Below, piece by piece: positions 42,424 through 51,933 of a stretch of DNA of 64,000 bases. The number at the start of each line of letters is the position of its first letter. Within the stretch, counting starts at the first letter, position 1. Origin of the DNA: Roseinatronobacter monicus (GTDB lineage Bacteria > Pseudomonadota > Alphaproteobacteria > Rhodobacterales > Rhodobacteraceae); assembly GCF_006716865.1 (NCBI RefSeq), contig NZ_VFPT01000001.1:3033001-3097000 (forward strand), in the 5' to 3' direction. The notes under the pieces are model-generated. The model was not told the DNA's origin, searched no databases, and was given only the letters and a program-made list of their open reading frames with translations. A program made the position numbers and the translations under genes.

Positions 42424-42546
42424 ACCACCAGTTCCTTTTCGACCATTCTATCACTCGCGGGACGCGCCACACCAGACGGGGCCGCGCGGTGCATTCGTAT
42501 CCTTGCCCCCGCCTGCCATGACAACTGGAACTTTCGACAGCTATAG

Positions 42547-42568
42547 GCAAATGATTTTTCTCATTTGC
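42547..42568. promoter_or_regulatory. Perfect palindrome upstream of the small unknown gene
   Basis: 8-bp arms GCAAATGA/TCATTTGC around TTTTTC, about 125 bp upstream of the ATG at 42423. It may be an operator or a terminator of read-through from the slipin gene; a second hairpin GCCCC/GGGGC at 42657-42671 lies closer to the slipin stop. Confidence 0.4.
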
Positions 42569-42708
42569 GCGTGATGTTTTCGTGGATGTGGTCCGAATAG
42601 TGGCACCGCGCCTTGCCTTCAGGGTTTTTTCACACACGCTCCCCCATCACATGACAGCCCCGATCAGGGGCCGTCCATGCTCAACTCACGACCGATCTGC
42701 GCTGGCAG

Positions 42709-43482
42709 TCACTTCGCCTCAAAGGGCTTTATCAAACTGCCCAGCTCTGTCGGGAAAGGGAATACAATCGTCGAGTTCTTCTCGGCCCCGATGGTCGTGA
42801 GCGTGGACAGATAGCGCAATTGCATCGCGCCCGGCTCTGCGCTCAGGATTTCTGCCGCCTCTAGCAGTTTGGCGGCGGCCTGTTGCTCGCCCTGCGCGTT
42901 GATGACCTTGGCACGGCGTTCGCGCTCTGCCTCTGCCTGCCGGGCAATGGCGCGGATCATGGATTCGTCGATATCAACATGCTTGATCTCGACATTGGCC
43001 ACCTTGATCCCCCAACCATCGGTCTGGGTGTCGATGATTTCCTGAATGTCGCTGTTCAGCTTGTCACGCTCGGACAGCATTTCATCCAGTTCATGCTTGC
43101 CCAACACCGAGCGCAGTGTGGTCTGTGACAGCTCTGACGTGGCCTGCATGAAGTTTTCGACCTGAATCGTGGCCTTTTCTGGGTCGACCACGCGGAAGTA
43201 AATCACGGCATTCACACGGACTGAAACGTTGTCCTGACTGATGACGTCCTGACTGGGCACATCCAGCACGCGCACGCGCAAATCCATGCGCACGACCTGC
43301 TGGACAATCGGGATGACCAGAATAAGCCCCGGCCCTTTTGTTCCAGTGTAGCGGCCAAGCGTAAAGACGACAGCGCGTTCATATTCACGCAATACCTTGA
43401 TGGCAGAGGCCAGAAAGGCCAGCACCAGAACGATAATGACGACCAGAAAGCCCAGATCGCCGAATATCTGCAAGATATCCAT
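42709..43482 (-). CDS. Slipin (stomatin-like SPFH protein)
   Basis: The 257-residue protein has an N-terminal membrane helix (residues about 8-28, [19 protein letters not shown]) and an SPFH domain with [39 protein letters not shown], then a coiled region with [19 protein letters not shown]. Slipins scaffold membrane microdomains and are usually coupled with NfeD proteases, as here: the NfeD gene ends 41 bp upstream on the same strand. ATG at 43482 after AAAGGAG is preferred to a TTG immediately before. Confidence 0.94.
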   Translation of the reverse strand: MDILQIFGDLGFLVVIIVLVLAFLASAIKVLREYERAVVFTLGRYTGTKGPGLILVIPIVQQVVRMDLRVRVLDVPSQDVISQDNVSVRVNAVIYFRVVDPEKATIQVENFMQATSELSQTTLRSVLGKHELDEMLSERDKLNSDIQEIIDTQTDGWGIKVANVEIKHVDIDESMIRAIARQAEAERERRAKVINAQGEQQAAAKLLEAAEILSAEPGAMQLRYLSTLTTIGAEKNSTIVFPFPTELGSLIKPFEAK

Positions 43483-43523
43483 CAAATTTCTCCTTTCTCT
43501 GGCGGCACAGGCGGCGAAGGCCC

Positions 43524-44984
43524 TCAGGCGGTGTCAGTCTGGCCCTGTGTCGCGGCGGGTTTGGGAGCGACATGCAGGGTCAGCCCCTCGATTTTCGTGA
43601 TGATGACATCATCATTCTTGGCGAAGGTCTGCTCCGCGCGGGCATTCCAGCGCTCGCCATTTACAAACACATGCCCTTTCGTGCCCTGCCAATCCTGCAC
43701 TTGGGCCGTTGCATTCAGCAGATCATGCACCCCTGTCGTCACCTTGCGCCGGTGCGAGACATAGCCCAGCCGCGCCACAATCGCCGAGAATGCCAGCGAC
43801 GCCACAGCCACAGCCGCAAGCGCGGGGATTGACGGCTCGAACCCCGGCACGTCGGAATCGAACAGGAAAACACCCCCCGCCACAATGGCGACTGTGCCCC
43901 CTATGCCCAGAATCCCAAATGACGGGCTGAACGCCTCGGCCAGCACAAGCAGCAAACCCAATCCGATCAGGGCGAGTCCGGCGATGTTGAAAGGCAGGAT
44001 CGACAGCGCGAACATGCCAAGGATCAGACTGATCCCGCCAATCGTGCCCGGCACCAGCGCGCCGGGGTTAAGCAATTCAAACACAATCCCGTAGAAACCC
44101 ACCACCATCAGCAACAGCGACACATTCGGGTTGGCGATGATCGACAAAAGCTGTGTGCGCCAGTCTGGCGCGATGGACACAAGGCTCAGCGCTTCGGTGT
44201 CCAGCACGAAATCCTCACCATCAAGCTGGACTGTCCGGCCATGCGCGCGGTCCAGCACTTCGGTCAGATTGCGGGCGGTGAAATCGGCGACATTTTCCTC
44301 GACTGCGGCACTTGCGGTCAGGGTTGCCGCGTCGCGCACGGCACGTTCGCCCCAATCGGCATTGCGTCCGTGAATTTCGGCCAGCGAGCGGATTTGTGCA
44401 ATCGCATCGTTCATCGCTTTGGCCATGCCAGCATCGGCGGGCGCGGAGTCAGTGTCATCGTTGCCATTGGTGCCCTCATCGCCAGCCCCCTCATCAGAAC
44501 CGGCATCATTTTCATCTGCGGGATCATCGCCAAACGGCAGCCCACCGCCCCCGCCGCCCAGACTGACAGGCGTCGCGGCCCCGACCGAGGTTCCGGGGGC
44601 CATAACGGCCAGATGGCTGGCGTATAAGATGAAAGTGCCCGCACTCGCCGCGCGCGCACCGGACGGGGCGACGAAGGTTGCGACAGGCACGGAAGAGTTC
44701 AGAATTGCACTGTTGATCTCGCGGGTAGAGGTCACCAACCCGCCGGGCGTGTCCATTTGCACGATGACCAATCCCGCGCCATCGGCGGCGGCGGTCTCAA
44801 TCCCGCGGATCAGGTAATCGGCGCTTGCAGGGCTGACAGCCCCGTCAAGCTCAAGGACTACGGCCTGCCCCGCGCGGTCGTCGTTTTGCGCGTGCAGCGC
44901 CAACCCGAACAGCCCCAGACAAAACACGAGTGCTGACCCGATCCGCCATAGGCTCCGCATCCGGGGTCTTGTATGACTGAGCAT
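43524..44984 (-). CDS. NfeD-family membrane serine protease (NfeD1b-like)
   Basis: A 486-residue membrane protein: signal/anchor helix at residues about 12-30, a ClpP-like serine protease domain with the nucleophile in [13 protein letters not shown] and the general-base Lys probably in [10 protein letters not shown], four to five helices (about 275-390), and a C-terminal OB-fold NfeD domain ([16 protein letters not shown] ... [10 protein letters not shown]). Family members cleave the slipin C-terminus. Between nucleophile and Lys lies a long Gly/Asp/Glu-rich insert (about residues 139-186) with repeated acidic runs. First gene of the nfeD-slipin operon. Confidence 0.93.
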   Translation of the reverse strand: MLSHTRPRMRSLWRIGSALVFCLGLFGLALHAQNDDRAGQAVVLELDGAVSPASADYLIRGIETAAADGAGLVIVQMDTPGGLVTSTREINSAILNSSVPVATFVAPSGARAASAGTFILYASHLAVMAPGTSVGAATPVSLGGGGGGLPFGDDPADENDAGSDEGAGDEGTNGNDDTDSAPADAGMAKAMNDAIAQIRSLAEIHGRNADWGERAVRDAATLTASAAVEENVADFTARNLTEVLDRAHGRTVQLDGEDFVLDTEALSLVSIAPDWRTQLLSIIANPNVSLLLMVVGFYGIVFELLNPGALVPGTIGGISLILGMFALSILPFNIAGLALIGLGLLLVLAEAFSPSFGILGIGGTVAIVAGGVFLFDSDVPGFEPSIPALAAVAVASLAFSAIVARLGYVSHRRKVTTGVHDLLNATAQVQDWQGTKGHVFVNGERWNARAEQTFAKNDDVIITKIEGLTLHVAPKPAATQGQTDTA

Positions 44985-45171
44985 AGATTTGCCCCTTCAC
45001 CTTTTTCACCAGATGACGTTTACATAGTGCAAATGTTGCAATTTTCAATTCGCCCGCATGGTGCGCCGCCCCAATCAGCGGCGCAATTTTCCTGAAATCG
45101 CCCGTCCGAAAACACGTGCGATGGGGTTGAAATTGGCGGTGATAATGGTGCGCAGAACAGTTCTAAATCAG

Positions 45172-45788
45172 CTACTGTTTTGCATTCATTTGCGTTTTGG
45201 GTGCGCGTTGGTGCGCCGTAATCTTTGTGACAGATGCTTCGGGATTTGGCGTGGATACCGCTTTGAGATGGGCGCGATGAGGCTTCGCGCTGTCATCTCT
45301 GCGTCGCGCCTTGGCTGCCTGACACACCTCATCCGTAATGAAAGCGATCAGTTGATATCGGTTCTCCAGACCAGATTTATGATAAATCGCCCCAAGTTGC
45401 GTTTTCACTGTCGATAACACGCTGCCACGCATTTTTGCGATTTCGGCATTTGAAAACCCTTTCACGACAAGAATGGCAACCTCGTTTCCGCCTTTGACAG
45501 CCCCCAGTCACGTGCGTGCATTTCAATTAGGTTTTCTTTTCCCGGTTCCTGCAAAGCTGCGGCAAGTTTGCGGGCATCATATTTCGATACAATCATTTGC
45601 CCAAGAAACCTATAAGAGATCACGGTTACAATTCCCGTAAGGACGAAGAAGGCCACGAATAGGGATGAGATTACCGGTAATGTCCGTAGCCCCCCATCCA
45701 GCAATGAAGCTGATACAAGCGCCGTTTTGCCAGCCGCGACACTCAGCACAAAGCCAATACCGATCCAAATTAATTTGGCGCCACCCAT
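45172..45788 (-). pseudogene. Membrane-anchored LuxR-type regulator, frameshifted
   Basis: The start at 45788 (MGGAKLIWIGIGF, after AAAGGA) gives two membrane helices (about residues 5-25 and 35-60), a linker and then DWGLSKAET. At about 45494 one base is missing: the frame goes to RLPFLS and stop, while the shifted frame gives EVAILVVKGFSNAEIAKMRG and a complete LuxR-type helix-turn-helix with VLSTVKTQLGAIYHKSGLENRYQL. Adding one G (ACGAGG to ACGGAGG) restores a ~205-residue protein. Decay or a sequencing error are both possible; there is no slippery run to suggest programmed frameshifting. Confidence 0.8.
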
Positions 45789-46005
45789 TGATGGTTCCTT
45801 TCGGCTTCTCCCTGCGCGCAATCGCAAACGTATCGCGGCAGTTTTGTTAGTGTATCACGTTTCTCCGAACATAGGATGTGGAAACATTTAGGCTGCACAC
45901 TCTCAACTTTAAGGCGATCCCGCCTGTTCTGGCAACCCTCCACCACGCTTGATGGCATCAATCCCCATTTCAAGCCGTGCTGCATTTCAGTCTGTGCCGC
46001 CCTTG

Positions 46006-46047
46006 GGCTTGCCCCGCCAAGGCGGCGGGCCGATTTGGGGGCAAGCC
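46006..46047 (-). terminator. Hairpin downstream of the rhamnose kinase gene
   Basis: 10-bp stem GGCTTGCCCC/GGGGCAAGCC with a GC-rich loop, 28 bp beyond the kinase stop on its strand. No U-tract. The rest of 45789-46074 shows no gene. Confidence 0.4.
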
Positions 46048-46074
46048 GCGAGACATTGGGGGCCAGATCAGGTG

Positions 46075-47448
46075 TCAGGGGTGTTGGCGCACCATTTGCA
46101 ACCAGCGTGATGCATAGCCTTCAAGCTGTCCAAGGGTCGTTCGGTCCAGCGGAGCAAGGGTTTCGCCGACACGCGCGGGCTGCCCGCCACATAGCAGGGC
46201 CGCACCTTGGCTGGTGCCCGTCAAACCCTTGGCGCGGATGACCTCTGCCCCGCTTGCCGCCTGAAGCATGGTAAGGAAAGCCCTGTTCTTGCCGAATGGT
46301 CCTTCGACAATCACCGGCCCCCTCTGCCCGATCAACCGCAGACATTCCGCGCTGACCAGCGCAAGATAGAACCCAAGCGCCGCGACGCGGGTATCGCTGC
46401 CGAGAGTTGGCTCTGGCCCGTGCCAGCGGGACGCGTGGTCGGGAAACGGCCCGCTTCCCGGCGCAAGACAGGGCAGCAGCATGATATCTTGCTGCAACAC
46501 CTGCGCCATACCTTCGGATGTCACTGTTCCGCCCGCCCCTTGCAGGGCCAGATCATATTCCCGCCCGCCCATGAACCGCGCCGAGGGGACAGGCGCGCCA
46601 AGCGCGTTGATATTGACCAGCAGGTCGCGGCCCTCGTCCAATGCAACCGGCGCACCGCCAATCGCCATTGCCACGACCCATGTGCCGGTCGAGATCACGC
46701 CAAAGGGGGCGTTCTGCGTCAGCAGATGCGGCAGCAGCGAGGCATTGGAATCGTGAATACCGCACACCACAGGCGTGTCAGGCGCAAGCCCTGTATGCGC
46801 AGCAATGGCGGGGTGCAGATGGCCCAGAACATCACCCGGCTTGCGCACTTTGGCCAGCTTTTGTGTCAGACCCAGCCGCGCAACCAGATCTGACGGTTGC
46901 CCGCGCGACATGTCCCACAGATCGGTATGGCAGCCCAGCGATGTGACATCGCAGGCGCGTTCGCCGGTCAGCCGGAACGCCCAATATTGCGGATAGGTCA
47001 CAACATGCGCGACCCGCGCCGCCAGTTCCGGCACCTCGCGGAACTGCCAGAAAATCTGCGCGCCAAGGTTCAGCCCCGCTCCTAGCGATGGACTTCCGGT
47101 TTGCGCGAAGGGCGGGCGCAGCGCGTCATATGCGCGGCGGCAGGTGTCGGGGCCGTCATGCTCATAATCAAGGATCGGCGCGGCCAGATTGCCCTGCTCA
47201 TCCAGCAAGGCCGCGCAAGCCCCGTGGGTGGTGATCGAGATGGCCGAAACCGGGTGCTGCGCGTTCAATGCGCGCAAACCGTCCGGCAAAAAGCGCCAGT
47301 GCCCTTCAGTGTCGAAATGCGGCCAAGGCGGGCCGGGGCGCACAGTGTTCGGGCGCGTCAGAACCGCGATTTCGTCCAGAGATTCCGGGTCCACCAGTGC
47401 AAGCTTGGCGTTGGTCTTGCCAATATCAATGACAGCAATCGCGCTCAT
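46075..47448 (-). CDS. rhaK: FGGY-family sugar kinase, RhaK-like
   Basis: A 457-residue kinase with the N-terminal FGGY ATPase fold: [15 protein letters not shown] (phosphate loop), [17 protein letters not shown], then the C-terminal FGGY half with [11 protein letters not shown] and [16 protein letters not shown]. It follows an L-rhamnose mutarotase gene and a rhaQ-type permease fragment on the same strand, the order rhaQ-rhaU-rhaK of the rhizobial rhamnose operon. On this basis L-rhamnulose (or rhamnose) phosphorylation is likely. Its ATG overlaps the mutarotase stop by 4 bases. The rest of the operon is missing. Confidence 0.85.
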   Translation of the reverse strand: MSAIAVIDIGKTNAKLALVDPESLDEIAVLTRPNTVRPGPPWPHFDTEGHWRFLPDGLRALNAQHPVSAISITTHGACAALLDEQGNLAAPILDYEHDGPDTCRRAYDALRPPFAQTGSPSLGAGLNLGAQIFWQFREVPELAARVAHVVTYPQYWAFRLTGERACDVTSLGCHTDLWDMSRGQPSDLVARLGLTQKLAKVRKPGDVLGHLHPAIAAHTGLAPDTPVVCGIHDSNASLLPHLLTQNAPFGVISTGTWVVAMAIGGAPVALDEGRDLLVNINALGAPVPSARFMGGREYDLALQGAGGTVTSEGMAQVLQQDIMLLPCLAPGSGPFPDHASRWHGPEPTLGSDTRVAALGFYLALVSAECLRLIGQRGPVIVEGPFGKNRAFLTMLQAASGAEVIRAKGLTGTSQGAALLCGGQPARVGETLAPLDRTTLGQLEGYASRWLQMVRQHP

Positions 47449-47759
47449 GGCATGTGGAACATGGGCCGCAGGGGCGTGGCGACAGGCGATGAATCAGCGT
47501 TGGTTTGCATCAGGTCCGCCATATGCGCCCACCAGCGCTGCATCACCGGATGGTCAGGCAGATCATCCATGCGATGGGCGTCATTGCGCCACAAAACCCC
47601 GAACAGGATGCCGGTGTCTGGGTCCAGATGGATGGAATAATCACTGACACCTGCATCTTTCAACAGCGCGACAAGTTCGGGCCAGATTTCATCATGGCGG
47701 CGCTTGTATTCCGCTTCCATGCCCGCGTTGAGTTGCATCTTGAAGGCGTATTTTTCCAT
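47445..47759 (-). CDS. rhaM: L-rhamnose mutarotase
   Basis: A 104-residue protein with the family pattern [23 protein letters not shown], here in parts: residues 8-20 and 21-29, with the conserved His of RRHDEIWPE, and [17 protein letters not shown], ending with a Trp-rich [13 protein letters not shown]. It interconverts alpha and beta anomers of L-rhamnose before phosphorylation. The homologue in the rhizobial locus is called RhaU. It shares TGATG with the end of the permease fragment. Intact and of normal length. Confidence 0.93.
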   Translation of the reverse strand: MEKYAFKMQLNAGMEAEYKRRHDEIWPELVALLKDAGVSDYSIHLDPDTGILFGVLWRNDAHRMDDLPDHPVMQRWWAHMADLMQTNADSSPVATPLRPMFHMP

Positions 47760-48240
47760 CAGCGACCTCTCGATTTTTCCCACAGGCGCGGCTGCGCGAT
47801 GACTGAAATCAGCAGCACGCCGATCACAATGGACATCACAATCCCCGGCACATTCAACAACCCCAACCCGAAGGTGACCAGCCCCATGATAAACGCCGCC
47901 AGAACCACGCCGGGAATTGTGCCCGCACCGCCAAGGATGCTGACGCCGCCAAGGACCACCATGGTCACAATCTCCAACTCCCACCCCATTGCGATGGACG
48001 GGCGGGTAGAGCCAAGGCGCGAGGTCAGACAAACTGCCGCCACCCCGACATCAGCCCTGTCAGCAGGAACAGGATGAATTTCACCCGCGCAACGCGGATG
48101 CCCGAAAATGCGGCGCCCACCGGGTTGTTGCCAATCGCATACACCGCGCGGCCAAAATTCGTCTTGTGCAGCACGATCCCGAAAATGACTGCCAATACGG
48201 CAAAAAGTGTCAACTCGAACGTGTCCGTCGTCGAATGATT
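47759..48240 (-). pseudogene. rhaQ: RhaQ-like sugar ABC permease, C-terminal fragment with frameshift
   Basis: This is the C-terminal half (~160 codons) of a ribose/rhamnose-type permease (BPD_transp_2). Frame 1 (48240 to about 48038) reads VFGIVLHKTNFGRAVYAIGNNP-like sequence to TGLMSG; a G run then lacks one G, giving WRQFV and a stop at 48025. The other frame continues [40 protein letters not shown] and on to 47759. The N-terminal half is replaced by the IS3 element at 48241. With two lesions it is not functional, though the downstream rhaM and rhaK remain intact. Confidence 0.85.
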
Positions 48241-48293
48241 TGGAACAGGTGGCATGATTTTGGTCTGGAGGGCTCCGGCTCAGTTGGTTGATG

Positions 48294-49274
48294 TTATGCT
48301 GCTTGGCGCTGATGGATCAAGCGCCGGTTCTTAATTGTCTGTGCTTTGATTTTCTCCCTTTCTGCCAGAATTTCTGGGCCTCGTCCGAAGTAGACGTCGG
48401 CGGGTGTCAGATTGCCGAGGCTTTCGTGGTAACGGTGGTTGTTGTAATGCTCGACAAAGGCGGAGATGGCGGCTTCAAGTTCGCCCTGCAGATAGTAGTT
48501 TTCCAGCAGGATACGGTTCTTGAGAGTTTGATGCCAACGCTCGATCTTGCCTTGCGTCTGCGGGTGGTTGGGCGCACCGCGGACGTGATCCATGCCATGT
48601 TTGCCCAGATATGTGGCAAGGTCGCCCGCGATATAACAGGGGCCGTTATCGCTCAGAAGTCGCGGCTTGTGCAGCACGGTGACGCTGTCGCAGCCTGATG
48701 CGGCCAGTGCAATGTCCAGCGTGGCGCTGACATCATCCGCCCCCATGTTGGTGCAAAGCTTCCAGCCCACGATGTAACGCGAGAAGTCGTCGAGCACGGT
48801 GGACAGATAGAACCAACCCCATCCGATCACTTTGAGATAGGTGAAGTCGGTCTGCCACATCTGGTTCGGTCGGGTGGTCTTGTCCTTGAACTCATCTGCG
48901 GCTTTGACCACGACATAGGCGGGGCTGGTGATCAGGTCGTAAGATTTGAACAATCGATACACGGAAGCTTCTGATACAAAATACTTTTCCGTATCAGTAA
49001 AGCGTACCGCCAGTTCCCTGGGAGAAAGGTCCGGTTCGTTGAGTGCCAAGTCTACAATCTGTTCCCGTACGGCATCCGGGATGCGGTTCCAGACCTTGGA
49101 CGGCCGTGATGAGCGGTCTTCCAACCCCTCCGGGCCGTGCTCAACATAGCGATCATACCAGCGGTAGAATGTCGTGGGCGGCACCCCGATCTGGGCCAGG
49201 GTCCGGCGGACTGGAAGGTGAGATTGCTCGACGATCCGGATAATCTCGAGCTTTTCAGAAGCAGGGTATCTCAT
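48294..49274 (-). CDS. IS3-family transposase OrfB (DDE integrase)
   Basis: A 326-residue integrase-core protein. An N-terminal helix-turn-helix-like part (LAQIGVPPTTFYRWYDRYVE) is followed by an HTH_21-like segment and the rve domain with catalytic Asp in WQTDFTYLKV, Asp in RLLSDNGPCY and Glu in GKIERWHQTLKNR. Its ATG overlaps the OrfA stop by 4 bases, and it is in the -1 frame relative to OrfA. Complete; probably active, possibly as an OrfAB fusion made at the A8 run. Confidence 0.92.
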   Translation of the reverse strand: MRYPASEKLEIIRIVEQSHLPVRRTLAQIGVPPTTFYRWYDRYVEHGPEGLEDRSSRPSKVWNRIPDAVREQIVDLALNEPDLSPRELAVRFTDTEKYFVSEASVYRLFKSYDLITSPAYVVVKAADEFKDKTTRPNQMWQTDFTYLKVIGWGWFYLSTVLDDFSRYIVGWKLCTNMGADDVSATLDIALAASGCDSVTVLHKPRLLSDNGPCYIAGDLATYLGKHGMDHVRGAPNHPQTQGKIERWHQTLKNRILLENYYLQGELEAAISAFVEHYNNHRYHESLGNLTPADVYFGRGPEILAEREKIKAQTIKNRRLIHQRQAA

Positions 49275-49666
49275 TCGTGGTCGCCCCCAGCCCCGGTCGT
49301 GTTTTTTTTAAGGATGCGGTTCTCCAGGGTCAGGTCGGCCACCACTTCCTTCAGGGCCATAGACTCGGCGCGCAGATCCTTCACCTCTGTGCTGGTTGCC
49401 TGACGGGCGGTGTCACCCGCCAGGCGCTTCTTCCCAGCCTCGAGAAACTCCTTCGACCAACTGTAATACAGGCTTTGCGCAATGCCCTCGCGACGGCACA
49501 GTTCGGCAATACTGTCCTCGCCGCGAAGACCGGCCAAAACGATGCGGATCTTCTCTTCTGCGCTGTGAACCTTGCGGGTCGCGCGGCGGATGTCTTTGAC
49601 GGCCTTCTCGGCCTCAGCTTTCTTCGTCACGGGTTTCGCTTGCGCGGTCCTTCGGTTCTTGCTCAT
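49271..49666 (-). CDS. IS3-family transposase OrfA
   Basis: A 131-residue protein with a HTH_Tnp_1 domain (EEKIRIVLAGLRGEDSIAELCRRE in two parts, residues about 36-60, and GIAQSLYYSWSKEFLEAGKKR) and a C-terminal leucine-zipper-like coil (LRAESMALKEVVADLTLENRIL). Start at 49666 after GGAGCGAAG; the longer frame from 49714 runs into the element's end. A run of eight A at 49302-49309 close to its 3' end is a good -1 frameshift site for an OrfAB product. Confidence 0.9.
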   Translation of the reverse strand: MSKNRRTAQAKPVTKKAEAEKAVKDIRRATRKVHSAEEKIRIVLAGLRGEDSIAELCRREGIAQSLYYSWSKEFLEAGKKRLAGDTARQATSTEVKDLRAESMALKEVVADLTLENRILKKNTTGAGGDHE

Positions 49667-49682
49667 CTTCGCTCCATGAAGG

Positions 49683-50243
49683 CTACGATGAGCCAGAAAC
49701 CCTCCGTTCCGCAAGATGCCTAAAATGTTCCATGGGTGCTGACGTCAGACACTCTACCGGATCGACATCGCGTCGAAACACACCGTGGCGTTTGCCTTGC
49801 GCTAGAACCTCGCTCAGCCGCGTGACAAGCACCGACTGGATATCAGCCGCATCGCTAAGCTGCGCGACCGTCTTGCCACCCATAAGGTTTTCCGAGTTCA
49901 GCAGCCGGATAAACCACGGTTTACGGCGAAAATGGTCCATTGTGAAATGGACCAGCTCGCGCACTGCCGCGCGCGGGTTGTTCGGGTCCAGTGCCAGTTG
50001 CGCCTCGCCCCGCCGGATTTGGACATAAGCCTCGCGCAATGCGGCGGCATAAATATCGTCCTTGCTGCCGAAATAATCGTAGATCATTGGCTTGGACACC
50101 CCCGCCCGCGCCGCGATCCGGTCAACCCTTGCGCCGGAATGGCCCATGGACGAAAACTCCTCAAGCGCGGCTTGCAGAATATCACCGCGTGTCCGCTCGG
50201 AATCGCGGCGGCGTTGCGGTGGGGGGGCATCGGTCATGGGCAT
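49683..50243 (-). pseudogene. TetR-family regulator truncated by the IS3 element
   Basis: The native part (50243 to 49733) encodes a TetR helix-turn-helix (ARVDRIAARAGVSKPMIYDYF) and most of a ligand-binding domain, ending after RRDVDPVECLTSAP. From 49732 the frame runs into IS3 sequence (MEHFRHLAERRVSGSS) and stops at 49683. Roughly 30-40 residues of a normal C-terminus are missing, so dimerisation is probably impaired. AGAAAGAC precedes the start; ATG 50243 or 50237. Its original target is unknown; the uronate operon ending at 50398 lies upstream on the same strand. Confidence 0.75.
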
Positions 50244-50397
50244 GTCTTTCTATAGCGGCAAGGCACTATACTGGGCGCGACAGAAGATGGCCATATCACC
50301 CAAACAAGGGAAAATAACTTTCCCCCGCAGGCACCACAGCGCGCGCGGTGATGCTGTGCCGCCCTTTAATTCCGCAAATCCTCCGCAATTGGCAAGG

Positions 50398-51933
50398 TCA
50401 CATCACCGCGCCAATCTGCCAAGGCAGAAACTCGTTGTCACCAAGGCCGAGCGCTTCCGATTTCGTCTGCTCACCGGATGCAACGCGCAGCACAGTGTCA
50501 AGGATTTCACGCCCCTTGGCCTCGGTCGACACGCTGTCCGAGACGATATCGCCGCAATTCACATCCATGTCGCCGTGCATGCTGGCATACAGCCGGTCAT
50601 TGGTCGCCAGTTTGATCGTCGGCGCGGGTTTGGAGCCGAAGGCCGACCCCCGGCCCGTGGTGAAGACAACGACCTGACAGCCGCCCGCAATCTGGCCCGT
50701 CACGGACACTGGGTCATAACCCGGACTGTCCATAAAGACGAAACCGGGGGTTGTGATCTGTTCGCCATACGCCAGCACATCGGTCAGCGGGGTCTGTCCG
50801 GCCTTGGCCACCGCCCCAAGGGATTTCTCCAAAATGGTGGTCAGCCCGCCTGCCTTGTTGCCGGGCGAAGGGTTGTTGTCCATCGAGGCGCCATTCATGC
50901 GCGTGTAATCTTCCCACCAGCGGATGCGCGCGATCAGCTTCTCGCCAACCGCGGGGCTTGCGGCGCGGCGCAACAGCAGTGCTTCAGCCCCGTAGATTTC
51001 CGGCGTCTCGGCCAGAACCGCCGTGCCGCCCATGCCGACCAGCAAGTCAGAGGCAGCACCTAGTGCGAGATTGGCCGTGATGCCGGAAAACCCGTCGGAG
51101 CCGCCGCATTGCAGCGCCAGTCGCAGCGCTGAGGCCGGAACCTCCTCGCGCCGGGCGGCACCAACCTCGGGCAGGTGGTCGCGCAAGGCATCAACGATGC
51201 GGGCAATGGTGCGTTCTGTCCCGCCTGTGTCCTGAATGGTCAGGCCATAGAACCGCTCATCCCCGTCGCCATAGCGCGTCTTCAGGCGGGCCACCTGCAT
51301 CACTTCGCAGCCAAGGCCCACGAACATCGCAGCCCCGACATTTGGATGCGCAGCATGTCCCCAGAGCACGCGTTCCAGATTGCCCGCGCCGGGGCCATCC
51401 GGGGCCATGCCGCAGCCAGTGCCGTGGGCAAAGGCAACCACACCGTCGATATCCGGATAGTCGTCTAAGATACCCGAGGCGTTCACCACTTCTGCCGCGC
51501 GGCGGATGACTGTGGCCGAACAGTTCACGGTGGCGACAAGCGCAAGGTAATTGCGGGTGCCGACCTGACCATTCGCCCGCCGGTAGCCGCGAAAGGTCAG
51601 GGCTTCGGGCGCGGGAATGGTCGCGCGGGCGGCTGCAAGGTCAACGCCGATTTGGTAGTCGGTGTCATGTGCGCCGATGGCGCAATTGTGGGAATGGACA
51701 TGCGCGCCCGCGCAGATCGGGCGTGTGGCATAGCCGATGATCTGCCCGAATTTGATCACTGGCGCGCCCGCCGCATGGTCAACGCGCGCGATCTTGTGGC
51801 CGCGCGAGACTTGCACCTCCAACGGCTGGCCCATGCCCAAGGGCTGCTCGCCTGCGCGTGCGGCTTGGGTCAGGATCGCCACGCTATCCGCAGCGTGCAG
51901 GACGAGTGGGGCCGTGCCGCTGCCAAGGCTCAT
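50398..51933 (-). CDS. uxaA: UxaA-family altronate dehydratase
   Basis: The 511-residue enzyme combines an N-terminal SAF domain (about residues 1-90, including HVHSHNCAI) and a UxaA core (YRRANGQVGTRNYLALV, VAFAHGTGCGMAPDG, ALQCGGSDGFSGITANLALG, and VVVFTTGRGSAFGSKPAPTI with part of the metal site). It dehydrates D-altronate to 2-keto-3-deoxygluconate. It is the last gene of the uronate operon and overlaps the reductase gene by ATGA. No uxuA (mannonate dehydratase) is present, so the neighbouring reductase may supply altronate rather than mannonate. Confidence 0.92.
   Translation of the reverse strand: MSLGSGTAPLVLHAADSVAILTQAARAGEQPLGMGQPLEVQVSRGHKIARVDHAAGAPVIKFGQIIGYATRPICAGAHVHSHNCAIGAHDTDYQIGVDLAAARATIPAPEALTFRGYRRANGQVGTRNYLALVATVNCSATVIRRAAEVVNASGILDDYPDIDGVVAFAHGTGCGMAPDGPGAGNLERVLWGHAAHPNVGAAMFVGLGCEVMQVARLKTRYGDGDERFYGLTIQDTGGTERTIARIVDALRDHLPEVGAARREEVPASALRLALQCGGSDGFSGITANLALGAASDLLVGMGGTAVLAETPEIYGAEALLLRRAASPAVGEKLIARIRWWEDYTRMNGASMDNNPSPGNKAGGLTTILEKSLGAVAKAGQTPLTDVLAYGEQITTPGFVFMDSPGYDPVSVTGQIAGGCQVVVFTTGRGSAFGSKPAPTIKLATNDRLYASMHGDMDVNCGDIVSDSVSTEAKGREILDTVLRVASGEQTKSEALGLGDNEFLPWQIGAVM

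Larger units (their letters stand above)
48241..49732 (-). mobile_element. IS3-family insertion sequence
   Basis: A 1492-bp element with two transposase frames. The ends were placed by a matching inverted terminal sequence: TGGAACAGGTGGCATG at 48241 and, on the minus strand from 49732, TGGAACATTTTAGGCATC, sharing TGGAACA and GGCAT. IS3 elements normally leave a 3-5 bp duplication. Here the left flank (GATT) and right flank (TGGG) do not match, so the DNA beside the insertion has been rearranged. It truncates rhaQ on one side and a TetR gene on the other. Confidence 0.8.
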
